Source: Candidatus Lloydbacteria bacterium RIFCSPLOWO2_01_FULL_50_20
GTDB taxonomy: Bacteria; Patescibacteriota; Minisyncoccia; Phycocordibacterales; UBA6899
Direction: 5' to 3'
Assembly (NCBI GenBank): GCA_001821435.1
Contig: MHLP01000021.1
Coordinates: 1-45,901, forward strand
Length of the DNA stretch: 45,901 nt
Positions within the stretch are counted from its first letter, which is position 1, and every line of letters starts with the position of its first letter. Position numbers and translations under genes: made by a program. Below are positions 16,543-26,017 of this stretch, in pieces. The notes beneath the pieces are model-generated. The model made no database searches. It had not been told where the DNA came from and saw only the letters and a program-made list of their open reading frames with translations.

Positions 16543-17811
16543 TTAGTCCACGACGCGGAACACGGGGAGCGGTAGCACAAATTTCCCCTTCACGCCTTTT
16601 TTACGCCACTCCGCCATAATGTGGTCGCCATAATGCCACGCAAGTATCACGATGTAATCGGGTTGTTCTTCAAGAATGATCTTGTTGTCAACAATAGGAA
16701 TGCGAGTACCGGGCAAATATTTGCCGATCTTCTCTGAGCCGGGCAGTTGCGCAATGTACGGCATGAGCGTCTCGTCAATTCCATAATAGTTCACCAGCAC
16801 TGTCCCGCGTCCGGGGCAGGAATCCGCGACGAACCGCAAACCTTTTTGCTTCGCTTCGTTTGCTAATGCGAGAAACTTATTGCGATTATCGGTCACACGC
16901 TCTCTCCACGTTGCCCATGCTTCGGGCGTAAAAAGTCCCGCCTCTTCCTCCGCACGAAGTAATTCGGCGACACAAGGGTTTATCGGGTATACACCCTTTC
17001 GCGCAACATACGTCCGAAGGTTGCCCCCATAGCGCGATGCGCGACATGCATCAAACACTTCGAGTCCATAATAGGGCATCAATGTGACCAGCGCTTTCAA
17101 GCTGTAGGTGCGTACGTGCTCATGATAGATCCCTTCGAACTGATTGCTCTCGAGCACGTCAAGGAGATACTGGCTTTCCGTGATAAAGATCCCGTCGTCA
17201 TCAAGCAATCGGCTCAATCCGCGCATGACCTCGCCCAGGGGCGCCATGTGCGCAAATACGTTCGTCATGGTGATGACCTTTGCACGCCCGCGCTCGGCCA
17301 CGATCTCTTTGGCGACATCTTCGGTAAAAAAACTCTGGATCGTTTCGATGTGATTTTCGAGTTGCGCATAGTGCGCCATGTTCGTCGGCTCAACGCCGAG
17401 CGTGCGCATGCCGTTCCGCTTGAAACCGGTGAGCAGTGTCCCGTCGTTGGATCCAATATCCACACAAAGCGAATCCTTGGGGATATCGAAATCTGCAATA
17501 ATGTCGTCCGCAAAAGATTTCTGATAGATTCGAAGTGGCTCGGAAATGCCAGCGCGATAAGGATACTCAACGGGATAAATAACTTTTCCATCAATAATAT
17601 AATCTAACTGCGCAGAACCAGAATCAGGACAGATCATCAGTCGCAACGGATAATGCACTTCCGGCTGATCGAGCATTTCTTCGGAAAGAAGCGCATCGCA
17701 GGGAGGCTGATGTCCAAGATCAATAGCCTCAAAAAGATTTTTTGAACCGGTAATTTGGCAGTAATCCAACTTGCCCGGCGGCACATCGTGGTTAAACTTT
17801 GACGTTGTCAT
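16543..17811 (-). CDS. class I SAM-dependent C-methyltransferase (NovU/TylC3-like sugar C-methyltransferase family)
   Basis: zinc-binding-like N-terminal region, CVDIGSNDGTLLTGFKRNG, YHEHVRTYSLKAL, C-terminal ADSCPGRGTVLVNYYGID...DYIVILAWHY; start at 17811 with AAGGAG ribosome-binding site. Confidence 0.85.
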   Translation of the reverse strand: MTTSKFNHDVPPGKLDYCQITGSKNLFEAIDLGHQPPCDALLSEEMLDQPEVHYPLRLMICPDSGSAQLDYIIDGKVIYPVEYPYRAGISEPLRIYQKSFADDIIADFDIPKDSLCVDIGSNDGTLLTGFKRNGMRTLGVEPTNMAHYAQLENHIETIQSFFTEDVAKEIVAERGRAKVITMTNVFAHMAPLGEVMRGLSRLLDDDGIFITESQYLLDVLESNQFEGIYHEHVRTYSLKALVTLMPYYGLEVFDACRASRYGGNLRTYVARKGVYPINPCVAELLRAEEEAGLFTPEAWATWRERVTDNRNKFLALANEAKQKGLRFVADSCPGRGTVLVNYYGIDETLMPYIAQLPGSEKIGKYLPGTRIPIVDNKIILEEQPDYIVILAWHYGDHIMAEWRKKGVKGKFVLPLPVFRVVD

Positions 17812-18179
17812 ATGCTCCTTAAAACCATTATGGATATCCTCCGGTAGCATGGGGGTTTGCAGGCGAATAAAAGTAAGAATCTTCAACCACAACGCCCGCA
17901 CACAGCAAGCAGGTTGCTCGGTTGAAGAACACGTACGGACATTTGCTCTTCTTCCTCGCTAGCCGTAGTAATATATCTATGTTATAGAACACACTCAAAT
18001 AGTGCAACTTTCTTCTTGTTATTTATGTTGACGTATATATAATATTCTTAACCATGCAAATCCCGTTAAAAGCCGCAAATATATGATGTCAAATCTATTT
18101 TTACCAGAGACCTCGAATATTACAAGCATTAGCCGAATAGGCCGCAGGATTTTTTCGCCCGCGTCCTAATTCTAACGGG

Positions 18180-18932
18180 ATGAAAGGAGTCATTCTCGCA
18201 GGGGGAAGTGGTACGCGCCTCCACCCGCTTACCAAGATCACCAACAAGCACTTGCTTCCCCTCTACAACAAGCCGGTCATTTTTCACGCCGTCGAAAAAC
18301 TGGTCAGTGCGGGCATCGACAAAATAATGCTTGTTGCCTCACCGCAATACATCGAAGATTTCGTGAGCGTCCTCGGTTCGGGATCCAATTGGAAATCGCG
18401 AAACACCTCCGACAAGCAAGTGCAGATCGTTTACGGTATACAGAACGAACCGACCGGCATCGCTGACGGACTGTGGATCGCAAAAGATTTCATCGGGGTA
18501 GATTCGGTAGTACTGCATTTGGGGGACAACATCATTTTTGAAGATTTAGAAAAACATGTGCAAAATTTCAAAAGTGGGGCAAAAATCTTCGTAAAAAGGG
18601 TACGCGATCCGGAAAGGTTTGGAGTGGCCACCATTGATGAGTCGGGTCGTGTCATTGAGATTATTGAGAAACCCAAGACTCCGGTCTCGGATCTTGCGGT
18701 TACCGGTATTTATATTTATGACAATTCTGTCTTTGATCGGATGATCGGTATGCCAAAAAGCGAACGCGGTGAATATGAGATCACCTGGGTCAACAATCAA
18801 TTCATTGATACCGGAGACCTTGAAGCCGTACACATTACGGGCGATTGGTTCGATGTTGGTACATTCGAGAGTCTCCTTACCGCATCGCTTTATGTGAAAG
18901 AAAAACACGACAGCGAACAAAAGGGTTCATGA
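18180..18932 (+). CDS. rmlA: glucose-1-phosphate thymidylyltransferase-like nucleotidyltransferase
   Basis: MKGVILAGGSGTRLHPLTKITNKHLLPLYNKPVI. Confidence 0.85.
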   Translation: MKGVILAGGSGTRLHPLTKITNKHLLPLYNKPVIFHAVEKLVSAGIDKIMLVASPQYIEDFVSVLGSGSNWKSRNTSDKQVQIVYGIQNEPTGIADGLWIAKDFIGVDSVVLHLGDNIIFEDLEKHVQNFKSGAKIFVKRVRDPERFGVATIDESGRVIEIIEKPKTPVSDLAVTGIYIYDNSVFDRMIGMPKSERGEYEITWVNNQFIDTGDLEAVHITGDWFDVGTFESLLTASLYVKEKHDSEQKGS

Positions 18933-19015
18933 ATTACAGAAAGATTGTTCTCGTTAGCGGTGTGCGGGGCATGCACGGTACCCCCCAGTATGAATGACGC
19001 CGGCAGACAATAATC

Positions 19016-19993
19016 ATGAAAATACCAGAGAAAGTCATACTTGTTACGGGCGGTGCGGGGTTCATCGGAAGCAACTATCTCAACACCGTAGTTCCCCGTT
19101 ACCCGAACTATCGTTTTGTGAACATTGACGCGCTCACCTACGCCGCCGATCTCAAAAATATCACGGTAGCAGATGCGCCGAACTATGTGTTCGTTCAGGC
19201 TGATATTCGCGACGTATCGGCGCTCCAAAAAACATGGGAAACATACTCCCCCACCGATATCATCCATTTTGCCGCAGAAAGCCACGTGGACAATTCCATC
19301 GCCGGGCCCCGAATATTCGTGGAAACAAATGTGCTCGGCACCCAAAATCTCCTCGAGCTCGCACGCGCGAGTGGTGTAAAACGTTTCCATCATATCTCTA
19401 CCGATGAAGTCTACGGTTCACTCGGTTTTGATGCACCGTCAACCGACGAGAATGCGCCACTTCTTCCCAACAGCCCCTACAGCGCCTCCAAAGCGGGTGC
19501 AGATCACCTTGTGCGTTCCTACAACAAAACATTCGGACTTAACACCGTCATTACCCGTGCATCAAATAACTATGGACCTCACCAGCACCACGAGAAACTT
19601 ATCCAGCTCTTTATCAGCAACCTCCTCTCCGGAAAGAAAGTTCCTCTTTATGGCACCGGGAAGAACGTCCGCGACTGGCTCTATGTCGGCGATCACATTC
19701 TCGGCATTGATGCGGCCTTTCACAAAGGGAAGAGCGGCGAAGTCTATAATCTCGGTGGTGGTGTCGAACTTGAGAATATCGACATCACCAAAAAACTGCT
19801 CAAGCTGACCGGACGTGATGAAAGTGCGATCGAATACGTAACGGACCGCAAGGGCCATGATCTACGCTATGCACTCGATTGCAGAAAAGCAAAGCGTGAA
19901 CTCAATTGGGCACCGCTCAAATCTCTCGAAGAAGGACTTCGGGAGACGGTCACATATCATAAGCGGAAACAGGAGAGCGATAAGAAAAACTGA
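19016..19993 (+). CDS. rmlB: dTDP-glucose 4,6-dehydratase
   Basis: VTGGAGFIGSNYL, FAAESHVDNSIAGP, STDEVYGSL, YSASKAGADHLVRSY. Confidence 0.93.
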   Translation: MKIPEKVILVTGGAGFIGSNYLNTVVPRYPNYRFVNIDALTYAADLKNITVADAPNYVFVQADIRDVSALQKTWETYSPTDIIHFAAESHVDNSIAGPRIFVETNVLGTQNLLELARASGVKRFHHISTDEVYGSLGFDAPSTDENAPLLPNSPYSASKAGADHLVRSYNKTFGLNTVITRASNNYGPHQHHEKLIQLFISNLLSGKKVPLYGTGKNVRDWLYVGDHILGIDAAFHKGKSGEVYNLGGGVELENIDITKKLLKLTGRDESAIEYVTDRKGHDLRYALDCRKAKRELNWAPLKSLEEGLRETVTYHKRKQESDKKN

Positions 19994-20003
19994 CCTGGTG
20001 GGG

Positions 20004-20792
20004 TCAATCTTTCTGTTGAGGTTTCCTTGCGACACAAAAAATCTCAAAACCGAAGTGTCGGGACAAAAACCTTCCTGTCCACGGGTCAATGATCCTGTTG
20101 AGACGGTTGAGCACGCTTCCGATAACAGCCGCAGGTTTCCAATACATCTTTAATCGAAATATGCTGTAGGCTGGATAAAAGCCGTCCATGGCGACAATTT
20201 CAAGGTGGTGTCCGAAAAAAAGATCGCGGAGTTCTTTTCGTGTATAGGATTTTTCATATCCATAACGATACCGTTTGCCCATAAGAAATTTGTGAATGGT
20301 GTGCGGATTCCACAGATTGTTGACGGAGACGATGAGAACCCCTCCCTGCTTGCAAACACGGCGCATTTCCCGCATGGCATTCTCAACATCAGGCAAATGC
20401 TGGATAACCACATCGCAAAAAACAACATCAAAGAAGTCGTCGGGAAAACTCAGTGCACGAACATCCTCTGTACAAAATTCGACATTCTTTGCGTTCACTT
20501 CTTGTGCGAGTGAACGAGCGATCACAAGCGACTCCGGAAGAATATCGGTCACCATGACTTTTGCATTTGGAAGATCCTGTGCCATCTTCACGCCGTATCT
20601 CCCCGTTCCCCCGCCGACATCAAGAATGAGCTCGGCATCTTTCGGAATGTATTTTTTAAAGACAGGATATCCTTCGATAAACAATCGCTGGCCAAACAGC
20701 GTTTTCGCGCTATTCTCCCCACCCCCATTCTGCCACTCATTTTCCCAAACTTTATTTACTTCTTCCTGTGTTTGTTCATTGTCTTCTTTCAT
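20004..20792 (-). CDS. class I SAM-dependent methyltransferase
   Basis: LILDVGGGTGRYGVKMAQDLPNAKVMVTDI...FFDVVFCDVVIQHLPDVENAMREMRRVCKQGGVLIVSV. Confidence 0.88.
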   Translation of the reverse strand: MKEDNEQTQEEVNKVWENEWQNGGGENSAKTLFGQRLFIEGYPVFKKYIPKDAELILDVGGGTGRYGVKMAQDLPNAKVMVTDILPESLVIARSLAQEVNAKNVEFCTEDVRALSFPDDFFDVVFCDVVIQHLPDVENAMREMRRVCKQGGVLIVSVNNLWNPHTIHKFLMGKRYRYGYEKSYTRKELRDLFFGHHLEIVAMDGFYPAYSIFRLKMYWKPAAVIGSVLNRLNRIIDPWTGRFLSRHFGFEIFCVARKPQQKD

Positions 20793-20804
20793 AAGAAATT
20801 TGTA

Positions 20805-22334
20805 TCATATATTCCGCTCTTTGGGCCATACGCGCGACCGCACCCACTGAAAATGAGCAAAAAGGTTTCCTCTGACGATCGTATCGATACACCACAACAC
20901 GGCAAAATAGGTACACCCGCCAAACCCAACGTAGAAGAAGAGCGTAAAAATGTTTTCTACTGGAATGGTGGATTTCAGGGCGAGAATTGCGACTGCCATG
21001 ACTACTCCGGAAAACAGCGGTGTGCTCACCAGCCGCAATATCCCTTTCATTTCAAATAATTTCTCCCGATAGAGAGCAGTGATATAGACAAGGGCTGAGA
21101 AAAATCCGCTTCCGAGCATAGCCCACGCAGCCCCTATGGTTGAAAGTTTTGTGAGAAAGAGTGGGAGGAGAACGGCCATTGCCACACACTGGACAAAGAG
21201 CGCGGCAGTGACTACTTTCGGTTTGCCGATTCCCATAAAAAATGGTGACCCGACAACCTCAAACGATTTTATGAGCGCATAGAACGCAAGCACGGAAACA
21301 ACAGGCGCCATCGGCAGCCAACGCGCGCCGTAGAGTACATGAACAATGTCCGGCGCAAGCGCGTAGATACCCAAGGATGCAGGAATAGTGAACGCGAAGA
21401 TGAGTTGCGCGATGCGAGTGAACGATTCTTTGCGACGACCCATCTCAAGTTTTGCAAATGCGGGAAAAAGTGCATTTCCCAATACACGACCAAACTCTGC
21501 GGCTGGAAGAAGCGCAAGCGCAAAGGCTGCCTGATAATATCCGAGCCCCTCGGGGCCGATCAACTTTCCGACGCTAAAATTATCTCCTTGCGTGACAAAG
21601 TAACCAACGATCGCACTCACTGAAACCCACTTGCCATAACGCAGAAGATGCCGAAAATGCGCGAGCTTTGGCCTAAATTTTGGACGATAAGGATGAAAGA
21701 GGTATGAAAACAGCACTGTGCCGATACGATATGCAACAGCACCGATAACGAGTGCCCATACACTGCGCAAGATAAATCCCGCCACGATCACCGTCACGAT
21801 CTCAAAAAGCACCATGGACATATTGTAAAAAAACTGCCGATTGAACTGCATATTTTTTTGAAAGAACACGGTGCCTATATTTTCAAATCCACCAATGACA
21901 AGCGAGAGCGCGAGCACTCGCGTTAAAGAAACAATTTCCGGGTGACCGAAAAAATCTCCAAGAAAGGGCGCAGCAAAAAAAACAAGCACGCCGATAAATG
22001 TGTTGCGCATGATCTGTCCCGACCACGCCGTATCGAGATACTGATACGGGTCTCCTTTCTCATGAACAAGCGCGTCATGAAACCCTGGCTTGAAAAAAAG
22101 ATCCATGACTCCAAGCGAAAGCGCCGCAAGACCAAAAAGTCCGAAATCCTCAGGAAAAAGAAGGCGTGCAAGCACAATGGTTCGAATGAACTGCACCACC
22201 TTGATGACAAGCCGTCCCACCACTAACACAAAAGAACCTCGGACCAACCGGTTGCCGGTATCAGGAGCATCCTCCCACATGAGGCGAAACATTCGGACGA
22301 ACTTAGTCACCGGAATATATTTAGCAAAATCCAC
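20805..22334 (-). CDS. polysaccharide biosynthesis flippase (Wzx-like, MOP superfamily)
   Basis: RGSFVLVVGRLVIKVVQFIRTIVLARLLFPEDFGLFGLA and many TM segments. Confidence 0.9.
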   Translation of the reverse strand: MDFAKYIPVTKFVRMFRLMWEDAPDTGNRLVRGSFVLVVGRLVIKVVQFIRTIVLARLLFPEDFGLFGLAALSLGVMDLFFKPGFHDALVHEKGDPYQYLDTAWSGQIMRNTFIGVLVFFAAPFLGDFFGHPEIVSLTRVLALSLVIGGFENIGTVFFQKNMQFNRQFFYNMSMVLFEIVTVIVAGFILRSVWALVIGAVAYRIGTVLFSYLFHPYRPKFRPKLAHFRHLLRYGKWVSVSAIVGYFVTQGDNFSVGKLIGPEGLGYYQAAFALALLPAAEFGRVLGNALFPAFAKLEMGRRKESFTRIAQLIFAFTIPASLGIYALAPDIVHVLYGARWLPMAPVVSVLAFYALIKSFEVVGSPFFMGIGKPKVVTAALFVQCVAMAVLLPLFLTKLSTIGAAWAMLGSGFFSALVYITALYREKLFEMKGILRLVSTPLFSGVVMAVAILALKSTIPVENIFTLFFYVGFGGCTYFAVLWCIDTIVRGNLFAHFQWVRSRVWPKERNI

Positions 22335-22394
22335 ACCTTATACAACTCCTCTCGTTCAAAAAGGTTGCCGAACTTGGATCTCTTATAGATTACG

Positions 22395-24005
22395 TTACTG
22401 ATCGAGGCGGTACAGATTTACATATTCGCCACCGTAGGTGAACTCTCGGACAAACTCAAGACCTTTCATTGGTCGTTTTTGTTGTACATCAACAAAACTC
22501 TGCACAACATCCCCTAAGCTTCGAGTGTCCAGGGCGAGATAGGACGCATGCTTGGCTTTCATGGATTCAAGTATTTGTTCAGGGCTGTCTCTCTCGGAGA
22601 TTTCCACCCAGTCTGCCTCCGCATAAAAGGCAATTTCCGGCTTGCGCGAGGCGATCAATTGTTGCTCCGGATGCTCCACTGTATCCTTAAAATATTCGCC
22701 GAGTAGCTGATACTCAATCGGCTTTGTGGTATCAGCCGGTCTAAAGAAGAAATTCTGGAAAACAGGGAAAGCAAAATAAGTGGCACTCATCGCGACAATA
22801 AGGGTTGCAACAAAAAGGCGTTTCCGAGCTAGAAAGAGAGAAACATCGGCAAGCGTAGAGATGAATTCGTAGCATCCGATACCGATGAAGAAAACAAAGA
22901 TAAACACATATGGCTCAATATAGCCGAAGTCTCCATCGGAACCTACCGCAAGTGCGAAGAGCATCGTCGTGGGGACTGTGAGTACGCCGAGCGCCGCAAA
23001 GCGCCTCTCCCTAATCATCTTCCAAAGGCCGATCCCAAAAAAGGAGAAACCGAGGATCCCAAATATCCGCAGGAGATATCCCTCAATGTCGTAAAGGTTT
23101 GAAAGATAGACCTTGAGGAACTTGGGAGCAAAAATGCTCTTGAGAAAGGGCGTCATGGAGTTATTGGGGGTCCCAGAAGTAATAGACTGTGCCCCCTCTC
23201 CGGTGGTGGACAACCCTTGAACAAGCAACGTCCCCTGCTGCAATCGGCCGGCAAATGTCCACTGTCCGGTATAAGCGTGGAGGTACACAATGTAGGGGGT
23301 TGCGCAAAGCACGAAGCCGAGTATCGCCACAAAAATAATAGCGATATTCCTTTTGAATGTTACGGTTGTTCGGTTGATCAAAAAGAGGAACACGGCCAAG
23401 GGAAAAATGAGTACGATGTACTCCGGCCGCGTGAGGTACAGAGCTCCTGCAATGAGTCCCAGCAAAAAAGAGAACGCGAAAACCTTGTGCCGCTGTTTAT
23501 CGAATTCAATATACTTTGTCAAAAAAAAGAAAAGGAGAACCAACAAAAACGCCGCTAACGGTTGTGCCACCGGCCCCATATTCTTCCACACCACCGTCGC
23601 ATTCACCGCAAGAAAAAGTGTGGCGATCCCGGCAACATGACGTGCAACAAAGAAATGCATCCCGTAGTAAAGGAGCGGGAGCGTCAGGAGCCCGAGTGCT
23701 ATCACCGTAGTGATGGCGGCAAGTTCGATGTTCCCGAGCACGAAATAGAATGGGACTATCGCGAAAGAAAGTCCAGGTGAGTAGAAGGTGTGTGGTTGAT
23801 GAAAAACGGAGAGCCCGCTTCCTTCAGCCAAACTCTTTGCCATGAGGGCATAAGAAACACCATCGGTGCCGATATAGGCGAATTTAGGATAAAGAAACAA
23901 TGTGAGAAACAGGTTAAGCAGAGCGCAACCTGTGATGATCAGCGCATCTTTTGCTCTCTCATCTCTCCAAAACCGCCTATCGATCACCGCTAGAAAGTTA
24001 TTCAT
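22395..24005 (-). CDS. glycosyltransferase family 39-like membrane protein
   Basis: multi-TM; YIGTDGVSYALMAKSLAEGSGLS...YSPGLSFAIVPFY; hydrophobic core and soluble C-terminus. Confidence 0.7.
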   Translation of the reverse strand: MNNFLAVIDRRFWRDERAKDALIITGCALLNLFLTLFLYPKFAYIGTDGVSYALMAKSLAEGSGLSVFHQPHTFYSPGLSFAIVPFYFVLGNIELAAITTVIALGLLTLPLLYYGMHFFVARHVAGIATLFLAVNATVVWKNMGPVAQPLAAFLLVLLFFFLTKYIEFDKQRHKVFAFSFLLGLIAGALYLTRPEYIVLIFPLAVFLFLINRTTVTFKRNIAIIFVAILGFVLCATPYIVYLHAYTGQWTFAGRLQQGTLLVQGLSTTGEGAQSITSGTPNNSMTPFLKSIFAPKFLKVYLSNLYDIEGYLLRIFGILGFSFFGIGLWKMIRERRFAALGVLTVPTTMLFALAVGSDGDFGYIEPYVFIFVFFIGIGCYEFISTLADVSLFLARKRLFVATLIVAMSATYFAFPVFQNFFFRPADTTKPIEYQLLGEYFKDTVEHPEQQLIASRKPEIAFYAEADWVEISERDSPEQILESMKAKHASYLALDTRSLGDVVQSFVDVQQKRPMKGLEFVREFTYGGEYVNLYRLDQ

Positions 24006-24031
24006 GTTTATGAAATTTGATCTTCAAATTG

Positions 24032-26017
24032 TTAATTTGAAGAGAAGTAAAGTGGGGTGACATTGTAGATTCCATAGTATTCATCTTCATACCACGGTGT
24101 TTGCCCGCGTAGAAACTCAGGAACAGGAAACCGACGATCAATGACCACCTGACTTACGTCAAACCTTCGTAAATATTTGACAACATTCGGTCTTACCGTT
24201 TTTTCATAATAATCAAACCATAGGGATTGGTCTATTGTTCCATCATCACTCCATACTCGCGCGACGATAAGCGTCGCACACGAGGATGAATGAAGCACGA
24301 TCGTACAGAATTTACGTGCAAGCATGTTGCGTTCAAACACTTCTGAAGGTACCCCACCTACACCAAACTCCTCATACGCTTGCGTCACCTCCTCTTTCGT
24401 GAGCGATTGTCCCAGTTTTGTTGTGAGCCAGCGTTCAGTGTTTTCTGTCGTGCTTACCGAAAAAATTCTGCCGTAATAACTGAACAACACATGCTGGCCT
24501 GTATAGAGCGGAATGTAGCCACTGAGAGGTTCAGGCGCGGCGATAACATGCGTGCCGGGCAAGGAGGAGAGAGCAATAAGAGCAGGCATGATGTATTGGG
24601 GGTTTCCTGCGTCATTGAGATATTGCGGACTTGCGCTATCAGGACGATAAACAACTGCGGATGGAAATTTGGTGGGAATGGCAACAAATACTTTGTACAA
24701 CACAAGCAACAGAAGCAGGGCAAAAAGAGGGAGGAGTATTCTTTGCACATAGATACCCCTCTCCCGCAAGACACGTATCGTGGGAAATGTCAATAATACG
24801 AGACCAATGGGTAAGAGGATTTGAATGTAGTAGCTCGTGTGTGATGGACCGGCGACATCCACCCCGGTAATAATGTTTTGTACCATCACACCAAGCGTAC
24901 CCAGTGAAATTATTGCCACCGTTAAGACGACATCTTCTAAAGAAGGCCCGACGCTACTCCCTTCCGAAAATATTCTTCGTTGTCCTATTGTGCGCCTGCA
25001 CGCGAGCCACAGCAAGAAAGACCAGACAAAGAGGAGAATGAGCCACCGACCGGAATTGAAAACCACCGGCGACGGAAAATGTGACCGTACTCCCCCAAAC
25101 CAATTAATCGTTTCCGCGAATACCGGGAAGTCACTTATCCCATGAAAATAAAGAAAGTAGGGAATGGAGAGGATGACCATTGTCGCAATCGAAATGATCA
25201 GGGAGCGCGCCAACTGCATACGCCGCAATATGAAAGAAAGGACAACGCCGACCGCAAGCGAGGCGGCGATAACTTGAAAAAGGAAGCTCTGTAAATAAAT
25301 CGTAAAACCCGCAAAGAGACCGAGGAGAAGGGGTGCGTCCCAGGAGATCGTTAAAGGGACTTCCCACTTTGTGAACAAAACATCGGCTGCTTTCGATTTC
25401 CAACTCCCTTGAGTCGGGAAATTGAGGTCGCCCCGCGGGACTTCCAATTTCCTACTCCCTTCGATCGGGAAATTTAGGTCGTGCGTCCCTGCCGCTTGCG
25501 ATCTACCGTGATACCATGTCCACAAAAATAGGATCAAAAAGAGCAGAGAGAAGGGAAAGATCGTCTGCATGTTGGTTACACGGTTCATGTGCCAAAATAT
25601 ATAACTCGAGACAAAAAACAACGAGACAACGATCATGCCCCGCGAGAAACCGAGTTGAAGGAGAAGTACGCCAAGCAAGAACGCGAAGACAGCGTTCCAA
25701 AGGAATGCATTCCACACTGCCGCCCAAAATGGAGAAAGGAATGCATGGGGAATGCCGGTAATGCTGTCAGCGATCGAGAACGAGGGCGAAGGAGCTTTAT
25801 ATAACGTCGCATAGTAGGGATTCCCCATCACTTCCCCGTGTATCGCCTTTTCTGCACGTGTCATGTAATACAGATTGTCGCTCGTTAACTCGGGAACAAC
25901 ACCTTGCCAATCGTCACCAGCCACAACACGCGCGACCATATAAGGATGCGCGCCATAGAGCCCGCCCAAGATAGCGAGGACAAGGAGAAACTTCCAGGAC
26001 TTTTTAATTTGTGCCAT
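24032..26017 (-). CDS. multi-TM glycosyltransferase-like membrane protein, paralog A (repeat-containing)
   Basis: MAQIKKSWKFLLVLAILGGLYGAHPYMVARVVAGDDWQGVVPE; tandem paralog of the next gene; in-frame insertion near 25390-25480; likely start 26017. Confidence 0.7.
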   Translation of the reverse strand: MAQIKKSWKFLLVLAILGGLYGAHPYMVARVVAGDDWQGVVPELTSDNLYYMTRAEKAIHGEVMGNPYYATLYKAPSPSFSIADSITGIPHAFLSPFWAAVWNAFLWNAVFAFLLGVLLLQLGFSRGMIVVSLFFVSSYIFWHMNRVTNMQTIFPFSLLFLILFLWTWYHGRSQAAGTHDLNFPIEGSRKLEVPRGDLNFPTQGSWKSKAADVLFTKWEVPLTISWDAPLLLGLFAGFTIYLQSFLFQVIAASLAVGVVLSFILRRMQLARSLIISIATMVILSIPYFLYFHGISDFPVFAETINWFGGVRSHFPSPVVFNSGRWLILLFVWSFLLWLACRRTIGQRRIFSEGSSVGPSLEDVVLTVAIISLGTLGVMVQNIITGVDVAGPSHTSYYIQILLPIGLVLLTFPTIRVLRERGIYVQRILLPLFALLLLLVLYKVFVAIPTKFPSAVVYRPDSASPQYLNDAGNPQYIMPALIALSSLPGTHVIAAPEPLSGYIPLYTGQHVLFSYYGRIFSVSTTENTERWLTTKLGQSLTKEEVTQAYEEFGVGGVPSEVFERNMLARKFCTIVLHSSSCATLIVARVWSDDGTIDQSLWFDYYEKTVRPNVVKYLRRFDVSQVVIDRRFPVPEFLRGQTPWYEDEYYGIYNVTPLYFSSN

